NCBI GenBank assembly: GCA_024710355.1
Contig: JANJUX010000024.1
Location: forward strand, 1-64,000
Origin: Candidatus Rifleibacteriota bacterium
GTDB taxonomy: Bacteria; Muiribacteriota; Ozemobacteria; Ozemobacterales; Ozemobacteraceae
DNA: 64,000 nucleotides
Direction of reading: 5' to 3'
The notes beneath the pieces are model-generated. The model searched no databases. It had not been told where the DNA came from and saw only the letters and a list, made by a program, of their open reading frames with translations. Below are positions 18,292 through 26,018 of this stretch, one piece after another. Made by a program: the position numbers and the translations under genes. Within the stretch, counting starts at the first letter, position 1; every line of letters starts with the position of its first letter.

Positions 18292-18730
18292 GACTCAACT
18301 CGGAACAAGCACTGGTCTCGAAATTCTTGCAAATATCATGCGGCATTGCGATGCCAAAACCAACCGCCATATAATGAACGGTCTGCAAAAAGATGTGCCG
18401 CATGTGGTTCTTGAGCTTCGCAAGAAAATCATGATGTTCGAAGATCTTGCCTATGCCGATGCACGTGGTGTGCAAAAGCTCCTCAAGCTCATCAGAACCA
18501 GAGATCTGGCAGTATCGCTCAAAGGCGCCCCGCCGGCGGTTCTCAAAAACCTTGCCAACAATATGTCGCAGCGCGGCCTCAGCGACCTCAAGGGCGAAAT
18601 AACTCTGATCGGACCGGCCCGCGAAGCCGATGTCGAAGCCGCACGCGAACGCATCATGGCTGTGGTTGCCGAGCTGATCAACAGCAAAGAATTGTATATC
18701 AGCCGACCCAACGACGATCTGGTCTATTAA
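18284..18730 (+). CDS. Stand-alone FliG C-terminal-domain protein (FliG paralogue)
   Basis: This 148-residue product aligns by eye with the C-terminal torque domain of FliG. It shares the FEDLAYADARGVQKLLKLI helix, the SLKG lysine and the NMSQR arginine that face the stator. The acidic pair after it (DD in E. coli, EE in the neighbouring FliG) is GE here. It lacks the FliF-binding N-domain and the EHPQ FliM-binding middle domain. The TTG at 18284 uses a strong GAGGAGGAG inside the end of fliG and overlaps fliG by eight bases. I infer a tandem partial duplication kept for a purpose, such as tuning torque or stator interaction. It is not a pseudogene remnant: it has its own start and intact domain boundaries. 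Confidence 0.85.
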   Translation: MAKTQLGTSTGLEILANIMRHCDAKTNRHIMNGLQKDVPHVVLELRKKIMMFEDLAYADARGVQKLLKLIRTRDLAVSLKGAPPAVLKNLANNMSQRGLSDLKGEITLIGPAREADVEAARERIMAVVAELINSKELYISRPNDDLVY

Positions 18731-18741
18731 GGAACTTGTGA

Positions 18742-19866
18742 ATGGGTAAAATCTTCAAGGCGAATCAGATCAAAATCGACACTGAAAAGCCTGTCTTCGT
18801 TCATCATCATCAGAAAATTGTCAAACCCGAGCCAGACATTGACCCGGCCGAAGACGCCTTTGCCGAAGAGGCCTTCAGAGCCCTCTCTCCTGAACACCTG
18901 GCCGGGAACGGCGAAAAGATAGTCACAAAAACACCTGAAGAGGGCACTAATGAACCCTCAGAAGCAACATCTGAATCAAGCCCGGCGCTAGCCCAGGCAG
19001 CCCGTAAACCGGAAAGCTTTCTTTCGCAGGCGGCAAGAAAATCGCGCCACGCTGCAGCTCTCGAAGCCATTAAGGTTAAAGAACTCGAACTAGAAGCCCT
19101 TGAAGAAGAACTGCGTGAATGGGAAACCGCTCTGCAGCAGAAAGAGCGCGAGCTGACCACCAAAGAACAGGAAATCAGCCATGGCATGATCAAGCGCCGT
19201 CAGGAAATGGAGGCTGAGGCTGCCAAAACCCTGCAGATGGCCAGAGAAGCAGCCGCATCGATCGGTGAAGCCGCCAAAGCCGAGGCCGAAACCATCAAAA
19301 AGGCTGCCCGCCTCGAAGTCGATTCATTGCGCGAAAAAGCTTACAAAGAAGGCTATGCCGCGGGCGAAGATAAAGGCCGCGCCGCCGGCGAGACAGAAGG
19401 ACTGCACGAAGTGCAGCTCGACTGGAAAAACCTGATGCTTGAATCAGAAGCCCTCGTCAACGAACTGCAAACCAGCCGTATGGGCATTCTAAAGTCTTCT
19501 GAAGAAGAAATGCTCAAGCTCATCATCGCCTTTGCCAAATCGGTCATCAAGGTCGAGCCGATCGCCCAGCCCGAAATCATTCTGCATAACATCGATCAGG
19601 CTCTGAACCGCGTTTCTGAAGTCGACAAAATTGTCATGCGCATCAATCTGCGCGACAAGAGCATGTGTCAGGCCCACAAAGATCAGTTTCTTGCGCGTCT
19701 CAGCTCGGTATCTGAGCTGAGAATCGTTGAAGACAGCACTCTGTCACCCGGTGGCATAAAGATCGAGACCGGCGTTGGTACCATTGACGCCACAATCGAA
19801 AGTCAGGCCAGAGAACTCGAAAAAGCTCTGCTCGAAAAATTTCGCAAAAATCAGGCGGGCATCTAA
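18742..19866 (+). CDS. fliH: Flagellar export regulator FliH
   Basis: A 374-residue protein in the expected fliG-fliH-fliI position. It has a charged, disordered first 100 residues and a long Glu/Lys/Ala-rich coiled coil (about residues 105-240). The globular C-terminal domain ends in LSPGGIKIETGVGTIDATIES, which is typical of FliH/YscL. FliH holds the FliI ATPase in an inactive complex and tethers it to the C-ring. It is about 130 residues longer than E. coli FliH. The AAGGAAC ribosome site precedes the ATG, and the stop abuts fliI. Confidence 0.92.
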   Translation: MGKIFKANQIKIDTEKPVFVHHHQKIVKPEPDIDPAEDAFAEEAFRALSPEHLAGNGEKIVTKTPEEGTNEPSEATSESSPALAQAARKPESFLSQAARKSRHAAALEAIKVKELELEALEEELREWETALQQKERELTTKEQEISHGMIKRRQEMEAEAAKTLQMAREAAASIGEAAKAEAETIKKAARLEVDSLREKAYKEGYAAGEDKGRAAGETEGLHEVQLDWKNLMLESEALVNELQTSRMGILKSSEEEMLKLIIAFAKSVIKVEPIAQPEIILHNIDQALNRVSEVDKIVMRINLRDKSMCQAHKDQFLARLSSVSELRIVEDSTLSPGGIKIETGVGTIDATIESQARELEKALLEKFRKNQAGI

Positions 19867-21177
19867 ATGAGTTTTTCATTTTCTGAATATTCATCGGTGC
19901 TGTCGAACACCGACCCAATAAGGGTAAACGGCCGGGTCACCCAGGTCGTCGGCTTGCTGATCGAAGCCACCGGCCCGCAGAACCCGGTTGGTGACATCTG
20001 CCATATCATGACGCCGCAGGGCCCCCTGCCGTGCGAAATTGTCGGCTTCAGACGCAGTAGTGTTCTGCTGATGCCACTGATTCATACTGAAGGAATAAGG
20101 CAGGGAGCAGAAGTCGTGCCGACCGGAATGCCACTGACCGCACCCGCTGGTGATGAACTGCTCGGCCGCATGCTCGATGGACTTGGCAACCCGATCGACG
20201 AAAAAGGTGACCTGCCGCACGGTATCACCCGCGTTCCCATTAACCGCGATCCCCCGAACCCGCTCACACGCAAGCGCATTCTCAAGCCATTGCCAACCGG
20301 CGTCAGAGTTCTTGATGGGCTGCTGACAATTGGCAGCGGCCAGCGCATGGGCATCTTCGCCGGCTCTGGCGTCGGCAAAAGTACGCTGATGGGTATGATC
20401 TGCCGGTCATCGCAGGCAGACATCAACGTCGTTGCCCTCGTCGGCGAGCGAGGTCGCGAAGTCAGAGAATTTCTCGAAAAAGACCTGGGCGAGGAAGGTA
20501 TGCGCCGCTCGATTGTCGTAGTCGCAACCTCTGATCAGCCGGCGCTGGTGCGCGTCAAAGCCGCCTTTACCGCTACTGCAATTGCCGAATATTTTCGCGA
20601 TCGCGACAAAAACGTCATGTTGATGATGGACTCAGTAACCCGCTTCGCGCTTGCTCAGCGCGAAATTGGCAATGCCGTCGGCGAACCGGTTACCACGCGG
20701 GGTTATACCCCCTCAGTATTTTCACTGCTGCCAAAATTGCTGGAACGGGCCGGCACAGCCCGGAGAGGTTCGATTACCGGCATTTATACAGTTCTCGTCG
20801 AGGGCGGCGACATGGATGAACCCGTAGCAGACGCCGTCAGAGGTATTCTGGACGGGCATCTGCTCCTCAGTCGTGAGCTGGCAACTCAGAACATTTTTCC
20901 CGCTGTCGACATTCTCGGCAGTATCTCGCGTCTTATGCCCGAAATCACAGACAAAGGGCATTTCGAAGTCGCAGGCAAACTGCGCAACATTTACAGCACC
21001 TACAAAAAAAATGCCGACGCCATCAGCCTCGGGGCCTACAAGGCCGGTTCTGACCCCAAAATCGATGAGGCCATCAAGAAGAATCCTCTCATCGAAAATT
21101 ACATCAAACAGGGAATCAAAGAAGCTTTCAGCTTTTCTGACTGCGTTGCCGAACTCTCGAAGATAGTCGGTGGCTGA
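19867..21177 (+). CDS. fliI: Flagellar export ATPase FliI
   Basis: A 436-residue F1-beta-like ATPase of the type III export apparatus. Walker A is AGSGVGKST with Lys171, Walker B lies in VMLMMDSVTRFALAQREI, and the GYTPSVFSLLPKLLERAG segment is diagnostic of FliI/YscN. It starts immediately after the fliH stop with no spacer, so it is probably translated by coupled ribosomes. Confidence 0.97.
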   Translation: MSFSFSEYSSVLSNTDPIRVNGRVTQVVGLLIEATGPQNPVGDICHIMTPQGPLPCEIVGFRRSSVLLMPLIHTEGIRQGAEVVPTGMPLTAPAGDELLGRMLDGLGNPIDEKGDLPHGITRVPINRDPPNPLTRKRILKPLPTGVRVLDGLLTIGSGQRMGIFAGSGVGKSTLMGMICRSSQADINVVALVGERGREVREFLEKDLGEEGMRRSIVVVATSDQPALVRVKAAFTATAIAEYFRDRDKNVMLMMDSVTRFALAQREIGNAVGEPVTTRGYTPSVFSLLPKLLERAGTARRGSITGIYTVLVEGGDMDEPVADAVRGILDGHLLLSRELATQNIFPAVDILGSISRLMPEITDKGHFEVAGKLRNIYSTYKKNADAISLGAYKAGSDPKIDEAIKKNPLIENYIKQGIKEAFSFSDCVAELSKIVGG

Positions 21178-21179
21178 CC

Positions 21180-21632
21180 ATGGCTTTTATCTTTCGCTTT
21201 CAACAGATACTCGAAATCTGCTTTCACGAAGAAAATGAAGTTAAGACACGCCTTGCAAAAAAGGATGGACAGATAGCCGAGACAGCCGCAAAAATCAAAC
21301 AGCTGAAGCAGGACTATGCCACCGGCCTGGAACAACAGTCGGCAGACCTGCTCGCCGGTGATATAATCAAGGTGCAGATGTACCCGACCTACCTGAAAAC
21401 ATTGCAGCAATCCTGGGAATTTCAGGAAGAAGAACTTGAGCGACTCGAAAAGCAAAGACAGAAAATTCTGGAAGAGCTGCTCGAAAAGCAGAGAAATCGC
21501 AAAACCTACGAAAAAATGCGGGAAAAAGACGAGATTCAGTATAAAAAAGATATGCTCAAACGTGAGCAGAAAAGGCTCGATGAATTTGGCAACCGTCCGA
21601 AAAAAGGCCTGATGGAGACAGACAATGCTTGA
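21180..21632 (+). CDS. fliJ: Flagellar export protein FliJ
   Basis: A 150-residue, almost wholly alpha-helical and charged protein. Its start (FIFRFQQILEICFHEENEVK) and two-helix antiparallel coiled-coil pattern match FliJ, the gamma-subunit-like stalk that sits in the FliI hexamer. Position two bases after fliI supports the call, since the family diverges strongly in sequence. The end overlaps the next gene by eight bases. Confidence 0.88.
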   Translation: MAFIFRFQQILEICFHEENEVKTRLAKKDGQIAETAAKIKQLKQDYATGLEQQSADLLAGDIIKVQMYPTYLKTLQQSWEFQEEELERLEKQRQKILEELLEKQRNRKTYEKMREKDEIQYKKDMLKREQKRLDEFGNRPKKGLMETDNA

Positions 21633-22200
21633 AAATATGCATCGACTGCTCGAAAAAATCGACAGTCTTGAAAAAAGCTTCAGCGGGCTCGCCCCCAAAA
21701 AGAACCGCAGGCAGCAGCAGACATTTGCCAATGCCATGCATGAAGCCACCAAGCAAAATGCCTCAGAGCCTGCAATTACCGTTTCTCCTGATACAGAACT
21801 TTCTAAAAGCCTCAAAACTGACCTCAATGCGCTGATCGACAAATATTCAAAGCAGCACAGCATCGAACCCGAAGTTGTCAGACAGCTGATCCTGGTTGCA
21901 TCAAACAATGACCCGAAAGCTGTCAGCGCCAACGGAAATCTCGGGCTGATGCAGTTAAAACCAAATGTTTTCGCCGACTCGGGGATGAACGACCCATTCG
22001 ACCCCGAACAGAACATCAGCGTCGGAACTCAGCATCTGTCGAGTATGCTGCAACGTAACGGCGGCAGCCTGCCACTGGCCCTCGCCGCTTACAACACCGA
22101 CTCCGCAACCGTAAAAAGGTTTGGCGGCGTCCCGCCATTTGCCGATACCCAGGGGTTTGTCGGGCAGATATTGAGCGGGCTCGGAAAAACGGATAAATAA
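21625..22200 (+). CDS. SLT-like flagellar-operon protein lacking the catalytic glutamate
   Basis: The C-terminal 125 residues follow the soluble lytic transglycosylase fold: DPKAVSANGNLGLMQLKP, DPEQNISVGTQHLS and LPLALAAYNTDSATV are the three usual motifs. In active enzymes the first motif begins with Glu-Ser. Here the sequence is LILVASNNDP, so Ala92 stands where the catalytic Glu belongs. There is no signal peptide; the first 70 residues are polar. It overlaps fliJ by eight bases. I infer a peptidoglycan-binding or structural role in rod assembly, possibly exported by the flagellar system. It is not an ordinary muramidase. A shifted active-site Glu cannot be excluded without a structure. 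Confidence 0.8.
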   Translation: MLENMHRLLEKIDSLEKSFSGLAPKKNRRQQQTFANAMHEATKQNASEPAITVSPDTELSKSLKTDLNALIDKYSKQHSIEPEVVRQLILVASNNDPKAVSANGNLGLMQLKPNVFADSGMNDPFDPEQNISVGTQHLSSMLQRNGGSLPLALAAYNTDSATVKRFGGVPPFADTQGFVGQILSGLGKTDK

Positions 22201-22213
22201 AAGGAATTGACCG

Positions 22214-23098
22214 ATGCCGGAAAATGAAGTCAATCAAAGTAAACCTGCTGCAGCCCAGGAAGACACCGAACAGGCGCAGATAAGACCGCCATCGCGAATA
22301 TATCTCGCCCTGAGTCGGATAATTTATATGTTTCTGCTTGCGTCGCTTGGTGTGGCAACTTTTCTCACGGTTCTGACCCTGGATTTTCTTCAGATTTACC
22401 CGTTTCGTTACAAGATACCGGAAGAATACCGCAAATACTGGCCTCTCTCGTCATACTATGACTTTGTTCAGCTTCATCAGCTGCCAGAAGAAGAAAGATA
22501 TCAGCAACTGATTCTTCAGGAACAGGAGCGTTTCAATCGCCTGATCACCGAAGGCAGCCGCGACCTCGAACGCCGGGCCGTATCTCTCGAAGAATCTTAC
22601 CGCGCCCTGATGCGCACTCAAAAAGAACAGCATCAGCGCGAACTTGAAGAGTTGCGCAAGCAGCGCGAGACTATCGAGCTTGAAAAAAAGAATCTTGCCA
22701 ATGACCGGCAGGATCTTGAAAACCGCAAAATTGCGGTCGATGAGCTTTCACAACGACTTGCCTCAGAAACCCTCAATATCGAATCAAGCCTGATCAGGTT
22801 CATGGAAAAGGAAAATCGTCTCGACCAGGTACGCAGCATCGCCGCACAGATGGAACCAAAAGCCCTTGCGAGAATTTTCGATGACGTGCCCGATGATCAG
22901 CTGATTTACGACATTCTTGGCGGTCTGCAGCCCTCACATTCCGGCAAAATACTTGGCGGCATGGACCCTGAAAAGGCCGGCCGCATCATGAAACTTGGCA
23001 AAAGCCCGCTGACACTGCCCGAACCAGGCCCATCGCGCAACTATATTCCACCGAGCCTGCAAAACCTCATCAACGACACTCAGGCAAATCTGCGCTGA
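22214..23098 (+). CDS. YlxF/MotE-like membrane protein with MgtE-N-type domain
   Basis: A 294-residue protein with one membrane helix near residues 32-55 (LSRIIYMFLLASLGVATFL). A long coiled coil of about 110 residues follows, then a C-terminal domain (RSIAAQMEPKALARIFDD and DILGGLQPSHSGKILGGM) of the MgtE N-terminal/FliG-N type. Bacillus YlxF and rhizobial MotE share this build, and ylxF sits directly after fliJ in Bacillus, as here. MotE acts as a chaperone for the periplasmic motor protein MotC, so a role in motor or export assembly at the inner membrane is likely. It is the last evident gene of the flagellar run. Confidence 0.8.
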   Translation: MPENEVNQSKPAAAQEDTEQAQIRPPSRIYLALSRIIYMFLLASLGVATFLTVLTLDFLQIYPFRYKIPEEYRKYWPLSSYYDFVQLHQLPEEERYQQLILQEQERFNRLITEGSRDLERRAVSLEESYRALMRTQKEQHQRELEELRKQRETIELEKKNLANDRQDLENRKIAVDELSQRLASETLNIESSLIRFMEKENRLDQVRSIAAQMEPKALARIFDDVPDDQLIYDILGGLQPSHSGKILGGMDPEKAGRIMKLGKSPLTLPEPGPSRNYIPPSLQNLINDTQANLR

Positions 23099-23140
23099 AA
23101 AACTTGCCTCTTCGCTCAGAACGAATTAGTATGAGTTTTG

Positions 23141-25150
23141 ATGAGCAAGGCGTTCAACAACCCATATTCGCATGGTTTTTTCCGTTGCGCAGCGGCGCGA
23201 CCGGTAATTGCTATCGGCCAGCCCGAGGTCAATGCCAGGCGACAGATTGAGCTTATAAACCAGCTTAGCCAGCAAAGAGCCGGTATCGTTGTTTTTCCGG
23301 AATTGAGCCTTACCGGCTACACACTTGGTGATCTCTTCCAACAGAAAACCATCCTCGACGCCGCCATCGATGCCCTGCAAAGCGTTGCTGCAGCCAGCGC
23401 CGACAAAGACTGTCTCATCGTCACCGGCCTGCCGTTGCTCGCCGGTTACCGCCTGTTCAACTGCGCGGCCGTCATTCACCGCGGGCAGATCCTTGGCCTG
23501 GTTCCCAAAACCTGGCTGCCGGATCATCGCGAATTTTATGAAAAGCGTCAATTCTGCAGCAGTCGCGAACTCGACATCTGCGAAGTAATTATTTCCGGCA
23601 GCAGAATTCCGATCGGAACCGATCTGTTATTTGCGTGCCGACAGTTTGAGCATGTTAAGGTCGGGATCGAAATCTGTGAAGACCTCTGGGCACCGTTGCA
23701 GCCGTCAACTTCGGCAGCCATGGCCGGTGCGACGCTGATCTGCAATCTCTCGGCCAGCAATATTGTCATTGGCAAAGCAGAATACCGCCGACTGCTCGTC
23801 AAAGCATCTTCTGGCCGTAACATCTGCGGCTACGTCTATTGTTCTGCCGGAGAAGGCGAATCAACTACCGACATGGCCTGGGACGGACACATGATCATTG
23901 CCGAAAACGGCGCACTCGTAGAAGAATCGAAACGATTTTCGGCCGAAAGTGATTGCATTGTCACCGACCTCGACCTCGAAAAACTTCAATTCGAAAGGCT
24001 GCGTAACAATTCATTCAGAGACAGCGCCGCCGAATGCTGCAATAATGGCAGATGCTTCAGAACCGTCGAGTTTGATTTTGCCGGACCGCAGACGGGGGAA
24101 TTGCCGCTCATGCGAAGAGTACCGCGATTTCCTTATGTGCCTGACGAAGACAGTGAACGCAACGCTCGTTGCGAAGAGGTTCTCAACATTCAGGTACAGG
24201 GTATTTGCGCCAGGTTGAAAGCCACCGGCATAAAAAAAGCCGTAATCGGCATTTCTGGCGGCCTCGATTCAACTCTTGCCCTGCTGGTGACTCATCGGGC
24301 CTTTATCCGTCTGGGTCTGCCGGTCAATGGAATCGTCGCGGTAACCATGCCCGGGTTTGCAACTTCAGACTATACCCGCAACATTGCCATCGACCTGATG
24401 CGAGCCCTTGCAGTCGATTACCGTGAAATAGACATAAAACCGTCATGTCTGCAGATGCTCAAGGACCTCGGGCACCCCTTTGCAGCAGGTAAAAAGCAAT
24501 ACGACATCACCTTCGAAAACGTTCAGGCTGGTGAACGAACCTCGCATCTGTTCCGCATCGCCAACCATGAAAACGGCCTGGTCGTCGGCACCGGCGATCT
24601 CAGTGAGCTGGCGCTCGGCTGGTGCACCTACGGAGTTGGCGATCACATGTCGCACTACAACGTCAATGCCTCGGTGCCCAAGACCCTGGTAAAATTTCTT
24701 ATCAGTCATCTGGCAGAAGCTTTTCCGACAGAAAGCACCGCAGCCAGAACACTGCAGAAGGTTCTCGCAGCAACCATTTCCCCGGAACTGATTCCTGTCG
24801 AAGGCGAAGAGCAGGTTCCGCAACAAACCGAAGCGACGGTCGGGCCCTATGAATTGCAGGACCTGCATCTTTATTACATCAGCCGTTTTGGCTTCAAGCC
24901 CTCAAAAGTCGCTTATCTTTGCTGGCAGGCCTGGCTGGCCTCAAAAAAATACAGCCTGCCAACCATTAAAAACTGGCTTAAAGTTTTTATCAAAAGGTTT
25001 TTTGCGGCATCGCAGTTCAAACGCAGCTGTGTCCCTGATTCACCAAAGATCGGATCCGGCGGATCACTTTCTCCGCGCGGAGACTGGCGGGCTCCCAGCG
25101 ATATGTCTGCCGAAACATGGCTTGCAGAACTCGAAAAAAATATTCCTTAA
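23141..25150 (+). CDS. nadE: Glutamine-dependent NAD+ synthetase
   Basis: A two-domain 669-residue enzyme. The N-terminal nitrilase-type glutaminase domain has the Glu54-Lys123-Cys179 triad (FPELSLTGY, VPKTWLP, EICEDLW). The C-terminal synthetase domain has the ATP-binding SGGLDS loop (residues 372-377). It amidates nicotinic acid adenine dinucleotide to NAD+ with glutamine as nitrogen donor; ammonia passes through an internal tunnel. The length matches the mycobacterial type. I chose the ATG at 23141 over the preceding TTG; neither has an obvious ribosome site. It follows the flagellar genes but is functionally unrelated. Confidence 0.95.
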   Translation: MSKAFNNPYSHGFFRCAAARPVIAIGQPEVNARRQIELINQLSQQRAGIVVFPELSLTGYTLGDLFQQKTILDAAIDALQSVAAASADKDCLIVTGLPLLAGYRLFNCAAVIHRGQILGLVPKTWLPDHREFYEKRQFCSSRELDICEVIISGSRIPIGTDLLFACRQFEHVKVGIEICEDLWAPLQPSTSAAMAGATLICNLSASNIVIGKAEYRRLLVKASSGRNICGYVYCSAGEGESTTDMAWDGHMIIAENGALVEESKRFSAESDCIVTDLDLEKLQFERLRNNSFRDSAAECCNNGRCFRTVEFDFAGPQTGELPLMRRVPRFPYVPDEDSERNARCEEVLNIQVQGICARLKATGIKKAVIGISGGLDSTLALLVTHRAFIRLGLPVNGIVAVTMPGFATSDYTRNIAIDLMRALAVDYREIDIKPSCLQMLKDLGHPFAAGKKQYDITFENVQAGERTSHLFRIANHENGLVVGTGDLSELALGWCTYGVGDHMSHYNVNASVPKTLVKFLISHLAEAFPTESTAARTLQKVLAATISPELIPVEGEEQVPQQTEATVGPYELQDLHLYYISRFGFKPSKVAYLCWQAWLASKKYSLPTIKNWLKVFIKRFFAASQFKRSCVPDSPKIGSGGSLSPRGDWRAPSDMSAETWLAELEKNIP

Positions 25151-25157
25151 AACTGAC

Positions 25158-25185
25158 TTGCGGGTCGGCATTTTTCTGTTATAAT
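25158..25185 (+). promoter_or_regulatory. Strong sigma-70-like promoter of a small RNA
   Basis: TTGCGG (25158-25163) and a perfect TATAAT (25180-25185) with a 16-base spacer start just after the nadE stop. No protein gene in the same direction follows before an intrinsic terminator at 25349, so the product should be a short RNA starting near 25192. Confidence 0.6.
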
Positions 25186-25256
25186 CACATTATATAAGAA
25201 TAAGAAAAACGCAGCAGAGCTGCGTCTCGTGAAAACTAAACCGGGGAACAAAACTT

Positions 25257-25283
25257 ATGCTTAAAGCCTTCTATCGGCCCTAA
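25257..25283 (+). other. Possible eight-codon peptide frame inside the small RNA
   Basis: ATG at 25257 follows GGGGAA (25243-25248) at a usable spacing and reads MLKAFYRP before TAA at 25281-25283. The long 25282-25305 hairpin starts within the stop codon. It may be a translated short peptide or chance. Confidence 0.25.
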
Positions 25284-25348
25284 CTGAAAAGGCGACTTTT
25301 CAGTTCAGACCTTGCCAAAGGTCTTATAACCCAACAATATCCCTTTTG

Positions 25349-25374
25349 AGAGCTGATACCAGCTCTTTTTTTTT
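25349..25374 (+). terminator. Rho-independent terminator of the small RNA
   Basis: AGAGCTG (25349-25355) pairs with CAGCTCT (25360-25366) around an ATAC loop and runs into nine T residues. Confidence 0.85.
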
Positions 25375-25382
25375 GCCAGAAA

Positions 25383-25949
25383 TCACTGCAATCTGGCAAT
25401 CTGCCGACCGATCGAGGCGGCCTGAGCTCTTGCGGTTCTGGTTGCCTGGTAAACTCTCTGCCGAAGTTCTTCGTAACGTTTTGTGCGACTGTCAGTAGAA
25501 TTTGAAGCCTGAGACGAGACCAGCATTACGGTTTTTACCGAAGCGACCATGGTCGGGCGTGGCTCGGCACTCTGTTTTACTGCAGGCAGCGTAGCTTCTC
25601 TTGTTTCAGTCGAAGAAGCCGCGGCATTTTCTAGACTGGTATCGGTTGCCGGGATTGCTTCTGAGTCATGAAAAAGCACGGTTACAGCAACATCTTTGCG
25701 GCTTTCGAGCTCTTCAACTATCTTTTCGCCCTTTATCTCGGGCTGTTCGAGAATCAGTCCGGCAGAATCGGCGCCCGCGAGGGGGTCGGCTTTGACATTC
25801 CGTGACTGGTAGTTGTGAAGTTTATCCCTGAGCGCCTGAATTCTCTGATTCAGCTCGCGGCCGGCAATCGTTTTCTGCGCCATGGCCTGATTGGCTCCAC
25901 CCAAAAGCATGCACCCGGCAATTACCAGACCACCAATGAACCTACGCAT
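25383..25949 (-). CDS. Small exported protein of unknown function
   Basis: I place the start at 25949 because GGAGG (complement at 25957-25961) lies seven bases upstream; an upstream in-frame ATG at 25973 would include that site. The product, about 188 residues, begins MRRFIGGLVIAGCMLLGGANQAMAQ, an export signal. The IAGC sequence could be a lipobox, but cleavage after AMA is equally good. The rest is Ser/Ala/Glu-rich, low in complexity in the middle, with a basic helical C-terminus (RTKRYEELRQRVYQATRTARAQ). No family recognised. It ends close to the small-RNA terminator on the other strand. Confidence 0.65.
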   Translation of the reverse strand: MRRFIGGLVIAGCMLLGGANQAMAQKTIAGRELNQRIQALRDKLHNYQSRNVKADPLAGADSAGLILEQPEIKGEKIVEELESRKDVAVTVLFHDSEAIPATDTSLENAAASSTETREATLPAVKQSAEPRPTMVASVKTVMLVSSQASNSTDSRTKRYEELRQRVYQATRTARAQAASIGRQIARLQ

Positions 25950-26018
25950 CGAATAACCTCCAGAAAGCTTCATTTCTGTTAAGGTTATCGACAGTTCAGA
26001 CTCACAAATTGAGAAAAA

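Larger units (their letters stand above)
25192..25374 (+). ncRNA. Candidate structured small RNA of unknown class
   Basis: About 183 bases between a consensus promoter and an intrinsic terminator can form four separate perfect hairpins. These are ACGCAGC/GCTGCGT (25209-25225), AACTGAAAAG/CTTTTCAGTT with a GCGA tetraloop (25282-25305), AGACCTT/AAGGTCT with a GCCA loop (25307-25324), and the terminator. Between the first two lies a possible eight-codon reading frame. The neighbouring gene downstream is convergent, so this is not a leader of a known gene. I cannot match it to tmRNA, SRP RNA, RNase P RNA, 6S RNA or a riboswitch class. Confidence 0.55.
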
